Shown here: positions 27,801 to 35,788 of the stretch, piece by piece
Numbering within the stretch: the stretch's first letter is position 1
Layout: each line of letters begins with the position of its first letter
NCBI GenBank assembly: GCA_024398055.1
Contig: CP073749.1
Span: 4,526,594-4,590,593 of the forward strand
Length of the DNA stretch: 64,000 nt
Reading direction: 5' to 3'
Source of the DNA: a bacterium SCSIO 12741
GTDB lineage: Bacteria; Bacteroidota; Bacteroidia; Flavobacteriales_G; Salibacteraceae
Translations under genes and position numbers: made by a program
The notes under the pieces: model-generated
What the model was told of the DNA's origin: nothing
Database searches by the model: none
The model's input: the letters and a program-made list of their open reading frames with translations, nothing else

Positions 27801-30053
27801 GTGGATTACACAGATTTTGTTACTTATTATACGTTCCCCAATTTTTATCCCGTTCAAAACCCCACCCTATTGCCCTTCTCTGATTGGAGCTTAAATGGGA
27901 ATTCACCCAAATTGACCTATCAGTTCAGGGTTTCCAATGGTCCATCTGACTATCGACTTTATGTTAGAGCGCGTATCAAAGAAAACTTGAATGGAGATAC
28001 CACTGGAATCCACATCAACTTGACGAATGAAGATCGATCAATACAGCTGCACTCGGATTATCTTGGATGCATAAATGATGATGAATGGACCTGGTACTCT
28101 TTTGGACTCTGCAATGAGGTTGATTTTGACCAATTGAACAATGGCTATTATCTACTGGACCTGATTCCGGAAAATGAAAAAGTTGAAATCGATAAAATCA
28201 TTCTTGATTATAATAAGGATATCAGCACTCTTCCTCAAAATGAATTAGCAGGAAGCTGTGGAAGTGCCACTCCCAATATTACCCCTTATGCATTAGACAA
28301 GGACTTTACCTGGATTAAGAATTGTGTAGGCGAAGTTGAATTTACAAGCTCTATCTGGCCACTACTAAACCCTACTTGCGGGAATAATTTGGAATATGAA
28401 TGGAATTTTTCGGATGCTTCTGGAACCATAGCCCAAACCCAGAAAAGCAATGGCATCTTGAACCAACCGCCATACTTGACCGGAACCTATGAAAACCCCA
28501 TATTCAAATTCAATACCCCTGGGACGTATACGGTTACCATGACCGTATATAAAAATGGTGTGCCAACAGCTCTACCCAAAACCATTCAAATCAACCCGAA
28601 TCCTGCAGTTATCGTAAACGCTTCGAATAGTACCATTTGCGCAGGTGAGTCCGTGCATCTTAGCTCCACGGTAACTGGGGGAAATGCGCCATATACCTAT
28701 TCCTGGTATCCATCCATCACCCTTTCTGATCCCGAAGCAGCTAACACCGATGCCTACCCTTCTGAGATTAACGGGACGGCTAATACGCTAAACCCTTTTC
28801 AGCAAAATCAATACAAACTGACTGTGACCGACGCAAACGGTTGCACTTCTGAAGGCGAAATTGCACCTATTAGTATAGCTCCTCCCCTTTGTGTGGATAT
28901 AACCACCAACTCTTCTCTTCCGCTCTGTTATGGAACTGATGGTTTGGCGCCGAACTTAATAGAACTAACGGCTGATGTTTGTGTCAGTAATTGCACGGAT
29001 TGCTCTAGCCCAACAGGTCCAATAACTTATGACTGGAAACCCAGTTCACAATTGTCAACTACCTCCGGACAAATAGTGAATATATCGAATCCAAATGGTC
29101 TAATTTCAAATAGTTACACCGTAGTAGCAAAAGATCAGAGTGGATGTGTTGGTGAAAAGACCATTGATGTACTGATTAAGTCCTCAGATATTGAAGTAAA
29201 AGCCAATGGGATTGACCCATCCTACACGATTAGCAAATGTCAGGGAGATAAAAGTGTCATTTTCCTGGGAACTGCAACTGCATCTGGTGGTGGTGGAACC
29301 TATACCTATGAATGGTCTGCTCAACCTTTGGGCGCTACCCCTACCACTCTAAATATCCCGGTAACGAATCCATACGCTACTGCCGGAGATGGGAATGAAT
29401 TGCAATCTACCTTGTACACGATTACCGCCAAAGATCAAAACGGCTGCATTGGAGAAGGCTACGTTTTGTTAGATGTATACGACAAAATACAAGCCTCTCT
29501 CACTCCTGAAGAACTGTTCATTTGTCCGCCAACGAGTAATCCTCAGCAACTCATGGCCTCTCATTCAGGAACCATTACCGGCAGTCCTACCTATTTTTGG
29601 ACACTAGGAACAAACTCATATTCCACTTCGGTACCCACTACAAGTTTCGTTCCTCCCGGAGCAAATTATTCAGGAACCTATTCGGTCAAAATTGAGGATG
29701 GAGACGATTGTTATAGCGAAGCATTCTGTGATATTGTAGTAACCAATACTTGCAAAACCGGCTCAGAAGGGATGAACTTAAATTCAGTTGAACAACAACC
29801 TTCTTCAAGCGGCAAAATTATTCTCTACCCGAATCCAAATAGCGGTAGTTTTCAATTGGAATTTAGTGGCGGTTTTGAACAAGAATCCTGGAATGTAGTG
29901 GTCTTTAACCTTCAGGGAAAGGTAATTTCACAAAAGATGAATGTATCCTCTAAAACAATGACCTTTAATCTAAATGAGATTCCCAGGGGAGTCTACTTTA
30001 TTCGAGTTTTCAATTCGACCCATCATTTTAGAATGAAGACCGTAATTGATTAG
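24831..30053 (+). CDS. Large secreted protein: LamG, unknown central domain, PKD/Ig-like repeats, T9SS domain
   Basis: 1740 residues with a signal peptide (about 1-24). A LamG/concanavalin-like domain lies near 150-400 (DDEWHHIAVTADLTTGTVKLYIDG is the hallmark). Residues about 470-960 form a large region with many Trp and Tyr (GQWLGLLKGMAVLGSEFYYTSYF, HWAWQILMPSYAQAITSRYEHIL) that reads like a carbohydrate-active catalytic or binding domain but which I do not recognise. A PKD domain (FKFNTPGTYTVTMTVYKNG) and several Ig-like repeats with conserved cysteines follow. The last 75 residues (ILYPNPNSGSFQLEF) are a type IX sorting domain. Likely a surface protein acting on polysaccharide; this is inference. 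Confidence 0.85.
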   Translation: MSGLIKFLFPLILLMMSAIGAKSQCPTSDLRSYLQSDQKDNYLCSSPITLELNVQVPDSATSVTYQCNWNGNGPTNSTTYTVSSAPLTVNVTGHVTYTIEHQGNTVTCSSIPFHDASLTVLDGSNSVGAFTPVHYWTFEPTGSVIIDGQGHDIPSSGSCLTKCNANNATLHDYQSDLMTINDCGSGPECYNAAFNLRNSTGQNDPFLVTNGVVGQCAIMDQKLATASPPDALDGTKVTQEYLIKFHPDFQRGTWTNNVLSNGGYGSCLRFSIVAQEIQFGVYFERNGYSNWLSETKTVTLSGVDRKGWEYYLDDEWHHIAVTADLTTGTVKLYIDGICPEGFTHQYYPDPSDEISIGANHIFGQSTVPGAEDFGWIDEFAYHTEVLPPTLIYKHYTEAINQGLHYSFLNTINYCSSGASISPNTTGSINILEYPEGYSGSGTGASNIDIPIHQFENSPFPRYLPGNTLLRNFPWFEIKYLAGSEPSYGSVPYEDMAADLAAELALNWNYYTMITNNSQSSNQAYTKLKSFANSHPEIPACMFVFWAQLDGSNIGNPSMSPNYYLRDSSGNITNRWSPLAPLEILVADGDKMAKKIVPALNGLQRPLDIINENGELTPDKNTWWDINTLHGFNPNVLTDFANSGLDWNHYMGRQKTAYRNSFRDGLLGGSPLLTNTRFTHYSVNGLGGHSFSNKKCWNEIKKVQKNIPGDNYYATPSFDPLRPAYWNQIQGDRHGTEWIRQCRLYELPEGDDLFSPFVCAGRRENPTTNIRPGQWLGLLKGMAVLGSEFYYTSYFSAVDKDSEGNYIFQDPRHWAWQILMPSYAQAITSRYEHILRNGELLMQPTVDKFNLKGGGTQVYNIVKKWTNPNQSNDIQYVITTSHQRYYNTISPQEKAITLSNLGIQIMTRPQGSTYIFKKDEINYTEPVMIQLDGWHESIHPTRWSKDFVFEAEVPDYVEQIHTTTADKEFMMVRTRFFDPITGEEKVPQANTVDYTDFVTYYTFPNFYPVQNPTLLPFSDWSLNGNSPKLTYQFRVSNGPSDYRLYVRARIKENLNGDTTGIHINLTNEDRSIQLHSDYLGCINDDEWTWYSFGLCNEVDFDQLNNGYYLLDLIPENEKVEIDKIILDYNKDISTLPQNELAGSCGSATPNITPYALDKDFTWIKNCVGEVEFTSSIWPLLNPTCGNNLEYEWNFSDASGTIAQTQKSNGILNQPPYLTGTYENPIFKFNTPGTYTVTMTVYKNGVPTALPKTIQINPNPAVIVNASNSTICAGESVHLSSTVTGGNAPYTYSWYPSITLSDPEAANTDAYPSEINGTANTLNPFQQNQYKLTVTDANGCTSEGEIAPISIAPPLCVDITTNSSLPLCYGTDGLAPNLIELTADVCVSNCTDCSSPTGPITYDWKPSSQLSTTSGQIVNISNPNGLISNSYTVVAKDQSGCVGEKTIDVLIKSSDIEVKANGIDPSYTISKCQGDKSVIFLGTATASGGGGTYTYEWSAQPLGATPTTLNIPVTNPYATAGDGNELQSTLYTITAKDQNGCIGEGYVLLDVYDKIQASLTPEELFICPPTSNPQQLMASHSGTITGSPTYFWTLGTNSYSTSVPTTSFVPPGANYSGTYSVKIEDGDDCYSEAFCDIVVTNTCKTGSEGMNLNSVEQQPSSSGKIILYPNPNSGSFQLEFSGGFEQESWNVVVFNLQGKVISQKMNVSSKTMTFNLNEIPRGVYFIRVFNSTHHFRMKTVID

Positions 30054-30141
30054 AATGCGCCAAAATTCACACTGGATGTGATCCACATAAATACCGGCTA
30101 AATTCTCTGAGTGGATAAATCTTCGCAAAACTATCAACCTG

Positions 30142-30170
30142 AAAGGCTGCAATTCGTTGCAGCCTTTTTT
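30142..30170 (+). terminator. Terminator of the large T9SS gene
   Basis: Perfect 11-base stem AAAGGCTGCAA / TTGCAGCCTTT with a TTCG loop (30142-30167) followed by T residues. Confidence 0.92.
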
Positions 30171-30231
30171 GTTGGCACCCAAATTCCCAGAATTTCTAAT
30201 CTTTGAATCATCCGCCTGGAAAACGATCAAA

Positions 30232-31638
30232 ATGGGAACAATCAAACAATACCTTAAGGCCTCTTTCTTTATTCTGCTTCTCACGTTAATGGCCTCTTGG
30301 AGCTTTGCTCAAGAGAATTTTATCCTTCGCGACAGTATAGAAGATTACGCCGAAATAAGATTGGAAAAGCAAGATTTCAATCAGGTTTTTGTTAAGCTCA
30401 ATATACTTAATGAATTGTTTCTAAAAAGTGTAAAAGTCAAGGATACGGCTTTATTCTATGGGAATAGTATTGGTTCTAATTTCCGAATTGACACTTTGGA
30501 AGCTCAAAACTTAATCATCCAATACTCTGAAAGTTGGAAGAGTTACTTGGAACAGTTAAGGATTGAAAACAAGGTAGACATTTCGGGGATAGAAGGTAAA
30601 AGCATAGAGGTTCATGAGCTATTTGCCGGAGGCGAGTTTAACTTATCGGAAAACTACGTAATGGATTTATACTTAAGAAGATCTACCGTTGAAAAACGTT
30701 TTATGTGCTTTGGAAACGAGGTAATTGGAGACTTCTACCTGGATAGATTGCATTTCCATTCCAATGCAGAATTCACATTAAATGAGGTGGACAGTAGTTT
30801 GATCATGATCGATTGCGATTTTAGCACCTCCCCAAATCTCTCTTTCGATGGATTGGCTGCTCAGCAACTAACCTTAAGAGATTGCCAACTGCCAGATACC
30901 TTAACCCTAAAGGATTTGGTCATTGAGAACCAAATTGACTTGAGCCAAAACAATGTGATTGGTGAGCGAAACACGCCATGCGTACTGGTCATTGACGAAT
31001 CGGTCATTGGGAAGTTAAAGCTGCGGTATAGCAACTTTCAACTTTTGATTCCTGAAGAACTTAGTAGCGTGCAGTTTGAGCAATACTCCTACTTGTTTGA
31101 AACCCTTTTGAGCGATCATCAGGAATACGGTTTCATGGCTAGCTATGAGACGCTGGATAAGGATTACCAGAGATTTAAGCTCAGCCAAAATCCCAATGAC
31201 TCAAAACTGGTGCAGTCTATTGGCAAAATCCTGAGCCTGCTCAATGAATACTGGAACGGCTACGGCTATGAAAAAGAAAGAATTTGGTTTAATTCCTTTT
31301 TCCTCATCTTCTTGTTTGGACTGATCAATTGGATCCTTTTTCCCTTTCTCATCTCAGAGGTTTACCCCATAAAAGCTATTGCCGAGTCGAATAATCGTTT
31401 GGTTGCGCAGAAAATCAATCGGTCGCAAAACGTTAAGCATTTCTTTTTGATGAGGAATCCTTACATGGTTTTCTTTTACACCTGCCTGATCTTCTTTGGA
31501 TTGAAAATTTCGGTCGAAAATCTCAAGTTTGATCACAAGATATCGGTCGTTTACATTTTGCTGCAATATACCATGGGCTTGATTTGCCTGGCTTATATGG
31601 CCAACTTTGTGATTAGTTCCAGTTTGATCGGGTCTTAA
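30232..31638 (+). CDS. Exported strand-rich protein with C-terminal membrane helices, function unknown
   Basis: 468 residues from the ATG at 30232, which begins a good signal peptide (ending SWSFAQ); an in-frame ATG at 30157 lies in the terminator of the previous gene and is rejected. Residues about 30-290 are short regular strands of the kind seen in beta-helical proteins (EVIGDFYLDRLHFHSNAEFTLNEVDSSLIMIDCDF, LTLRDCQLPDTLTLKDLVIENQIDLSQNNV). After a charged linker, three or four hydrophobic helices occupy about 360-468 (FLIFLFGLINWILFPFLI and VYILLQYTMGLICLAYMANFVI). No known family recognised. Confidence 0.75.
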   Translation: MGTIKQYLKASFFILLLTLMASWSFAQENFILRDSIEDYAEIRLEKQDFNQVFVKLNILNELFLKSVKVKDTALFYGNSIGSNFRIDTLEAQNLIIQYSESWKSYLEQLRIENKVDISGIEGKSIEVHELFAGGEFNLSENYVMDLYLRRSTVEKRFMCFGNEVIGDFYLDRLHFHSNAEFTLNEVDSSLIMIDCDFSTSPNLSFDGLAAQQLTLRDCQLPDTLTLKDLVIENQIDLSQNNVIGERNTPCVLVIDESVIGKLKLRYSNFQLLIPEELSSVQFEQYSYLFETLLSDHQEYGFMASYETLDKDYQRFKLSQNPNDSKLVQSIGKILSLLNEYWNGYGYEKERIWFNSFFLIFLFGLINWILFPFLISEVYPIKAIAESNNRLVAQKINRSQNVKHFFLMRNPYMVFFYTCLIFFGLKISVENLKFDHKISVVYILLQYTMGLICLAYMANFVISSSLIGS

Positions 31639-31660
31639 CGGAGAGTATTAAGTTCTTTCC

Positions 31661-32506
31661 TCAATTTAGCTTAAGGGCATTCTTCGAAAAATGCTCAATC
31701 AATTTTGCAATAGCCAAATTCCCTAAACTCTTCCTCGGATAGGAAAGGCCAACTTCTCTGAAATACTGTGGCCCGTTGAAGGGTTTCACCTCAAACCCAG
31801 GCCAGCCATCCACGAAGTTTTCGGGTAAAAAGGTAACTCCCAATCCGGCCATAAGTAAGGTCAATGTTTCGGTTTTGGTGGAACAATTGGCCACCGTTCG
31901 CATTTTGTTGGATTCATGATTCAATATGGACAAACACTGCTGATGAGCTTCACAGGGAGGACAATGGATAAAGGCTTCCCTCTCCAAATCCTTTAAATCG
32001 ATCGTAGCCTTATTAAGCAAATGATGCCCATCGGGTATACAAAGCACATAGTTTTCTTTCCAAAGTGGTAAAAACAAATCCTCTTCGTGTTTCCATTCTC
32101 TTACCAATAGGTTGATTTCGTTCTCTCTACCAATCTCCTTTACCTCCCATTCTACGGATTCACATAAGTTCGATGCCGTTTTAAAAAACTGCTGTTTATG
32201 CTCCTGAGGTAAACTATCCGCCACTCCAATTTGAATTCTGTTTTCAAACTGCCGATCGGTAAATACCTCACTCAATCCATCTACTTCTCCAACCAACCTT
32301 TTAGCAATTGGATATAAATAATGAGCTTCTACCTTGGACTCCACTCCTCTTTTATGGCGGGTAAATAGGGACTTGTTCAACTCCTCTTCCAGCTGTTTGA
32401 TTCCATTAGAAATATTGGGCTGAGACACAAAGCACTGTTCAGCGGCCCTGGTCAAATTCTTTTGCTCATACACGGCTATAAAAAACCTTAACAACCTTAA
32501 ATCCAT
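31661..32506 (-). CDS. LysR-family transcriptional regulator
   Basis: 281 residues. The N-terminal winged helix is typical (MDLRLLRFFIAVYEQKNLTRAAEQCFVSQPNISNGIKQLEEELNKSLF), followed by a periplasmic-binding-like effector domain (IQIGVADSLPQ...). It is divergent from the short-chain dehydrogenase gene at 32642, the classic arrangement in which LysR controls its neighbour. Cysteines in HCPPCEAHQQC and VANCSTKTE lie in the effector domain and might sense redox, but that is speculation. Confidence 0.93.
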   Translation of the reverse strand: MDLRLLRFFIAVYEQKNLTRAAEQCFVSQPNISNGIKQLEEELNKSLFTRHKRGVESKVEAHYLYPIAKRLVGEVDGLSEVFTDRQFENRIQIGVADSLPQEHKQQFFKTASNLCESVEWEVKEIGRENEINLLVREWKHEEDLFLPLWKENYVLCIPDGHHLLNKATIDLKDLEREAFIHCPPCEAHQQCLSILNHESNKMRTVANCSTKTETLTLLMAGLGVTFLPENFVDGWPGFEVKPFNGPQYFREVGLSYPRKSLGNLAIAKLIEHFSKNALKLN

Positions 32507-32529
32507 AACTTCTAATTATAACAACTATA

Positions 32530-32581
32530 CAAAATGGGTATTTTGAGTGAAGTAGCACTACCCTTACCTTTGTCAAAGGTA
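32530..32581 (+). promoter_or_regulatory. SDR promoter with two overlapping palindromes
   Basis: TTG at 32543-32545, 19-base spacer and TACCTTTG at 32565-32572 form a strong promoter for the dehydrogenase. CAAAAT-GGGT-ATTTTG (32530-32545) covers the -33 element, and TACCTTTG-T-CAAAGGTA (32565-32581) covers the -7 element. Both are good candidates for LysR binding. A direct repeat of ATTATCATAA follows at 32615-32639. Confidence 0.6.
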
Positions 32582-32641
32582 TTTATTAGAAAGCTCTTGT
32601 AAAGAAAGCGCCCCATTATCATAATTAAAAATTATCATAAA

Positions 32642-33370
32642 ATGTCATCAAAGAAATTAGTCGTAATCACCGGTGCCAGTTCAGGATTTGGCTTAGAAAT
32701 GGCGAAACAATTCTCAAAAGATGGATATCCATTGCTCCTTCTCGCTCGAAGAATTGATAAAATGGAAGCCCTGAATCTGCCCAATACACTTTGCAAAAAA
32801 GTGGATGTAACCGATAAGGATGGTTTTGCTGAAGCCATAAAAGAGGCGGAAGCCTCATTCGGGCCAGTGGACCTGCTGGTTAACAACGCTGGTGTAATGC
32901 TCTTGGGTGACCTGGCAACCCAAGATCCAGAAGAATGGAAAAAAATGCTGGATGTGAATCTCCTTGGGGTAATGAACGGAATGCAGCTGGTGATAGATGG
33001 AATGAAATCCAGAAACCGAGGAACGATTATCAACCTCTCTTCTATCGCAGGTATTCAACCCTTTCCTAACCACGCGGCATACTGTGCCAGTAAATATGGG
33101 GTTAGAGGCTTAACTCAAACGGCGAGAATGGAACTGTCCCCATTCAATGTTCGGGTGATAGCTATCGAGCCCGGTGCGGTTTCTACGGAACTGCTTGGTC
33201 ACACCACGGATAAAAGCATCGTAGATGGATACAATGAATGGAAGGAAAACGTAGGAGCAGTTAGCATTACTGCTGCAGATGTGGCCACCACCATCAAGTT
33301 TGCCTATGAGCTTCCGCAAGGCGTTTTGCTCCGTGAAATTGTGATTACCGATACTCGGCAAGATGCCTAA
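32642..33370 (+). CDS. Short-chain dehydrogenase/reductase (SDR)
   Basis: 242 residues, the classical SDR length. TGASSGFGLEMAKQF (residues 10-24) is the nucleotide-binding TGxxxGxG motif, NNAGVM the structural motif, LSSIAG the catalytic Ser, and YCASKYG the Tyr-x-x-x-Lys pair. It acts on an unknown alcohol or carbonyl with NAD(P)H. The gene is divergent from the LysR gene and probably controlled by it. Confidence 0.93.
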   Translation: MSSKKLVVITGASSGFGLEMAKQFSKDGYPLLLLARRIDKMEALNLPNTLCKKVDVTDKDGFAEAIKEAEASFGPVDLLVNNAGVMLLGDLATQDPEEWKKMLDVNLLGVMNGMQLVIDGMKSRNRGTIINLSSIAGIQPFPNHAAYCASKYGVRGLTQTARMELSPFNVRVIAIEPGAVSTELLGHTTDKSIVDGYNEWKENVGAVSITAADVATTIKFAYELPQGVLLREIVITDTRQDA

Positions 33371-33474
33371 TATCGATGGAGTAAGCGTGTGCTCAATGGG
33401 ATTTACCGAGATTTTAGCCGCTGACTTTTCGATTTAAAAAAAAGAAGTAACATTGCACCAGCAAAAACACAGAA

Positions 33475-33537
33475 GTGAATTTTAGAACCCTACATCATCA
33501 TCATTTTCATCCTTGCATTCAGGCGAGCTGGAAATGA
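33475..33537 (+). CDS. hisL: Histidine operon leader peptide
   Basis: A 20-codon ORF from a GTG at 33475 to TGA at 33535-33537, encoding MNFRTL-HHHHFHP-CIQASWK. Five of six consecutive codons (33493-33510) are CAT, interrupted by one Phe. It lies 105 bases before hisG and directly ahead of a terminator. It is the sensor of a transcription attenuator: ribosomes stall at the His codons when charged tRNA-His is scarce. The start codon is inferred; the open frame and His run are seen directly. Confidence 0.87.
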   Translation: MNFRTLHHHHFHPCIQASWK

Positions 33538-33595
33538 TTTGTAGGTAAATCAATGATATTTCAAAACCCGTCTGAGTACATCAGGCGGGTTTTTT
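33518..33595 (+). promoter_or_regulatory. his attenuator: terminator and competing antiterminator
   Basis: The terminator stem pairs AAAACCCG and CTGA (33563-33575) with TCAG and CGGGTTTT (33581-33593), followed by T residues. The text TCAGGCG of its 3' arm (33581-33587) is repeated exactly at 33519-33525 inside the leader ORF, so this upstream copy can pair with CGTCTGA of the 5' arm and prevent the terminator. A ribosome stalled at the His codons leaves 33519-33525 free (read-through); one that reaches the stop codon at 33535 covers it (termination). Confidence 0.83.
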
Positions 33596-33642
33596 ATTTG
33601 CTGAAATTCCCAATCGGTTTACTCAGGCACTAAAGCCCAAAA

Positions 33643-34500
33643 ATGAGTAAACTAAAAATCGCCATCCAAAAACAAGGTCGGCTGAATGAAGGATCGCTGC
33701 AGCTTTTGAAAAGCTGCGGAATTTCCATCAGCAACGGAAACGACCAGCTCAAAGTGAGTGTAGCCAATTTTCCGATTGAAATTCTCTACCTCCGCAATTC
33801 TGACATTCCCCAATACATCGAAGATGGGGTGGCCGATATTGGAATTATTGGGGAGAACCTACTGTTTGAAAAGCAGGGTAAAGTAGAATTGGTGGAGCGC
33901 TTGGGCTTTTCCAAATGCAAGGTCTGCCTGGCAGTTCCGAAGGATGTTGTCGAAGATTCGGTGACCTACTTTGAAGGAAAGAAAATAGCGACCTCCTACC
34001 CCAAAACACTGCAACATTACCTGGCTCAAAATGGGGTCAATGCGGAAATCCATACCATCTCTGGGTCGGTGGAGATTGCTCCTAACATTGGATTGGCTGA
34101 TGGCATTTGCGACATCGTTAGTTCGGGAAGTACGCTCTTTAAAAACGGCTTGAGAAAAACGCAAACCATTCTTTCATCAGAAGCGGTTTTGGTCAAATCC
34201 CCCAAGTTATCGGACGAGAAGGAAGCCGTATTGGACAAGCTTTTGTTTCGCCTTCGAGCGGTACTGAGAGCCCGAAATTCCAAATACATTCTGCTCAATG
34301 TTCCCAATGAAAAAATTGAACAGGTGGCTGAGATTCTACCGGTTATGAAAAGCCCTACGATTTTGCCCTTGGCCCAGGAAGGATGGAGTTCGCTACACTC
34401 AGTCATCGATGAAAGCACCTTTTGGGAAGTCATAGATGAGCTTAAAGCGGCTGGAGCTGAGGATATTTTGATTGTTCCTATCGATAAAATGGTGAGGTGA
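33643..34500 (+). CDS. hisG: ATP phosphoribosyltransferase
   Basis: First step of histidine synthesis: ATP plus PRPP gives phosphoribosyl-ATP. 285 residues, the long form with a C-terminal ACT-like regulatory domain (about 215-285), which normally gives feedback inhibition by histidine. Family motifs include LKIAIQKQGRLNEGS, IEDGVADIGIIGENLL and the PRPP loop region DGICDIVSSGSTL. It follows the attenuator, and its TGA overlaps the ATG of hisD. Confidence 0.96.
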   Translation: MSKLKIAIQKQGRLNEGSLQLLKSCGISISNGNDQLKVSVANFPIEILYLRNSDIPQYIEDGVADIGIIGENLLFEKQGKVELVERLGFSKCKVCLAVPKDVVEDSVTYFEGKKIATSYPKTLQHYLAQNGVNAEIHTISGSVEIAPNIGLADGICDIVSSGSTLFKNGLRKTQTILSSEAVLVKSPKLSDEKEAVLDKLLFRLRAVLRARNSKYILLNVPNEKIEQVAEILPVMKSPTILPLAQEGWSSLHSVIDESTFWEVIDELKAAGAEDILIVPIDKMVR

Positions 34501-35788
34501 TGGAAAAACTGAAAAATCCCAAACAGCAGGAGTGGTCTTCTCTCACTGAACGGCCTCGAATGGAAAATGACAGTCTGAACGCGGTAGTAAGCGATATCCT
34601 AAACACGGTGCGGCGGGAAAAGGACGCTGCCCTCATCCAATATGCCTGGCAATTTGACCAGACTCGCCTGGAATCATTGATTGTGAGCAAAAACGAAATT
34701 CAAGAGGCAGTTAACCAAGTTTCAGATGAACTAAAAGCAGCCATTCAATTGGCTCGTAAGAATATCGAAACCTTTCACACTTCACAGCGTCTGGACGAAG
34801 AAAAAATCGAGACCACCCCGGTGTAACCTGCTGGCGTAAAAGCGTAGCCATCGAAAAAGTGGGACTTTATATTCCGGGTGGATCTGCTCCCCTATTCTCG
34901 ACCATTTTGATGTTGGGAGTGCCTGCGCAAATTGCCGGATGTCAGGAGGTGATTCTGTGCACTCCTTGCGATTCTAATGGGAAGATCAATCCTGCCATTC
35001 TCTATACGGCTAACCTCTTAGGCATTGAAAAAATCTACAAGGTAGGAGGCGCTCAAGCGATTGCCGCCATGGCTTATGGCACGGAGAGTATTCCTCAGGT
35101 CTACAAGATATTTGGTCCTGGCAACCAGTATGTAACCAAAGCCAAGGAGCTGATTCAGCAAAACGGTATTGCCATTGATTTACCAGCAGGTCCCAGCGAA
35201 GTGTTGATCATTGCCGATGAATCCGGCAATCCTGAATTTATCGCAGCTGATTTGCTCTCGCAAGCTGAGCATGGTCCGGATAGTCAAGTGTTTTTGTTGT
35301 CTGCTCAGGAAGAAGTCCTGGATCAAACAATGAAAGCTCTCGAGGGACAACTCCGGGGTTTGCCACGAAAATCCATTGCTGAGCAGGCTTTAAAAAACAG
35401 CAAAGCTCTACTTCTGAATAGCATGGTCGAGTGCTTTCAATTCAGCAATCAATATGCTCCGGAACACCTCATTATGGCATCCGAAAAGGCGGATTTATAC
35501 ATACCGCTGATCACCAATGCCGGATCCGTTTTTCTGGGCAACTACAGCTGCGAAAGTGCCGGTGATTATGCCAGTGGAACAAATCACACGCTACCCACTA
35601 ATGGTTTCGCCAAAAACTACAGCGGCGTTTCGCTCGACAGCTTTGTGAAGAAAATCACCTTTCAAGAGATAAGTCCCAAGGGCATTCAAAATCTGGGTAA
35701 GGCCATTGAAACCATGGCCGAAGCCGAACAATTGTTTGCCCACAAAAATGCGGTAACCCTCCGCCTAAAAAAGCTGCAAGATGTTTGA
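34500..35788 (+). pseudogene. hisD: Histidinol dehydrogenase, frameshifted at a C4 run
   Basis: Catalyses the last two oxidations, histidinol to histidine. The first part (34500-34826) ends ...EEKIETTP then a stop; the second (from about 34820) continues the family text VTCWRKSVAIEKVGLYIPGGSAP. Adding one C to the run at 34816-34819 gives TTPGVTCWRKS and 429 residues, the standard length. [23 protein letters not shown] and QAEHGPDSQ are conserved, the last with a zinc-binding His region. A truly broken hisD would make the organism a histidine auxotroph despite an otherwise complete, attenuator-regulated operon, so a sequencing error is likely. Confidence 0.93.

Noticed and set aside
30157-30231. 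Earlier start of the strand-rich membrane protein
   Set aside because: It lies in the terminator of the preceding gene, while the ATG at 30232 directly begins a signal peptide.
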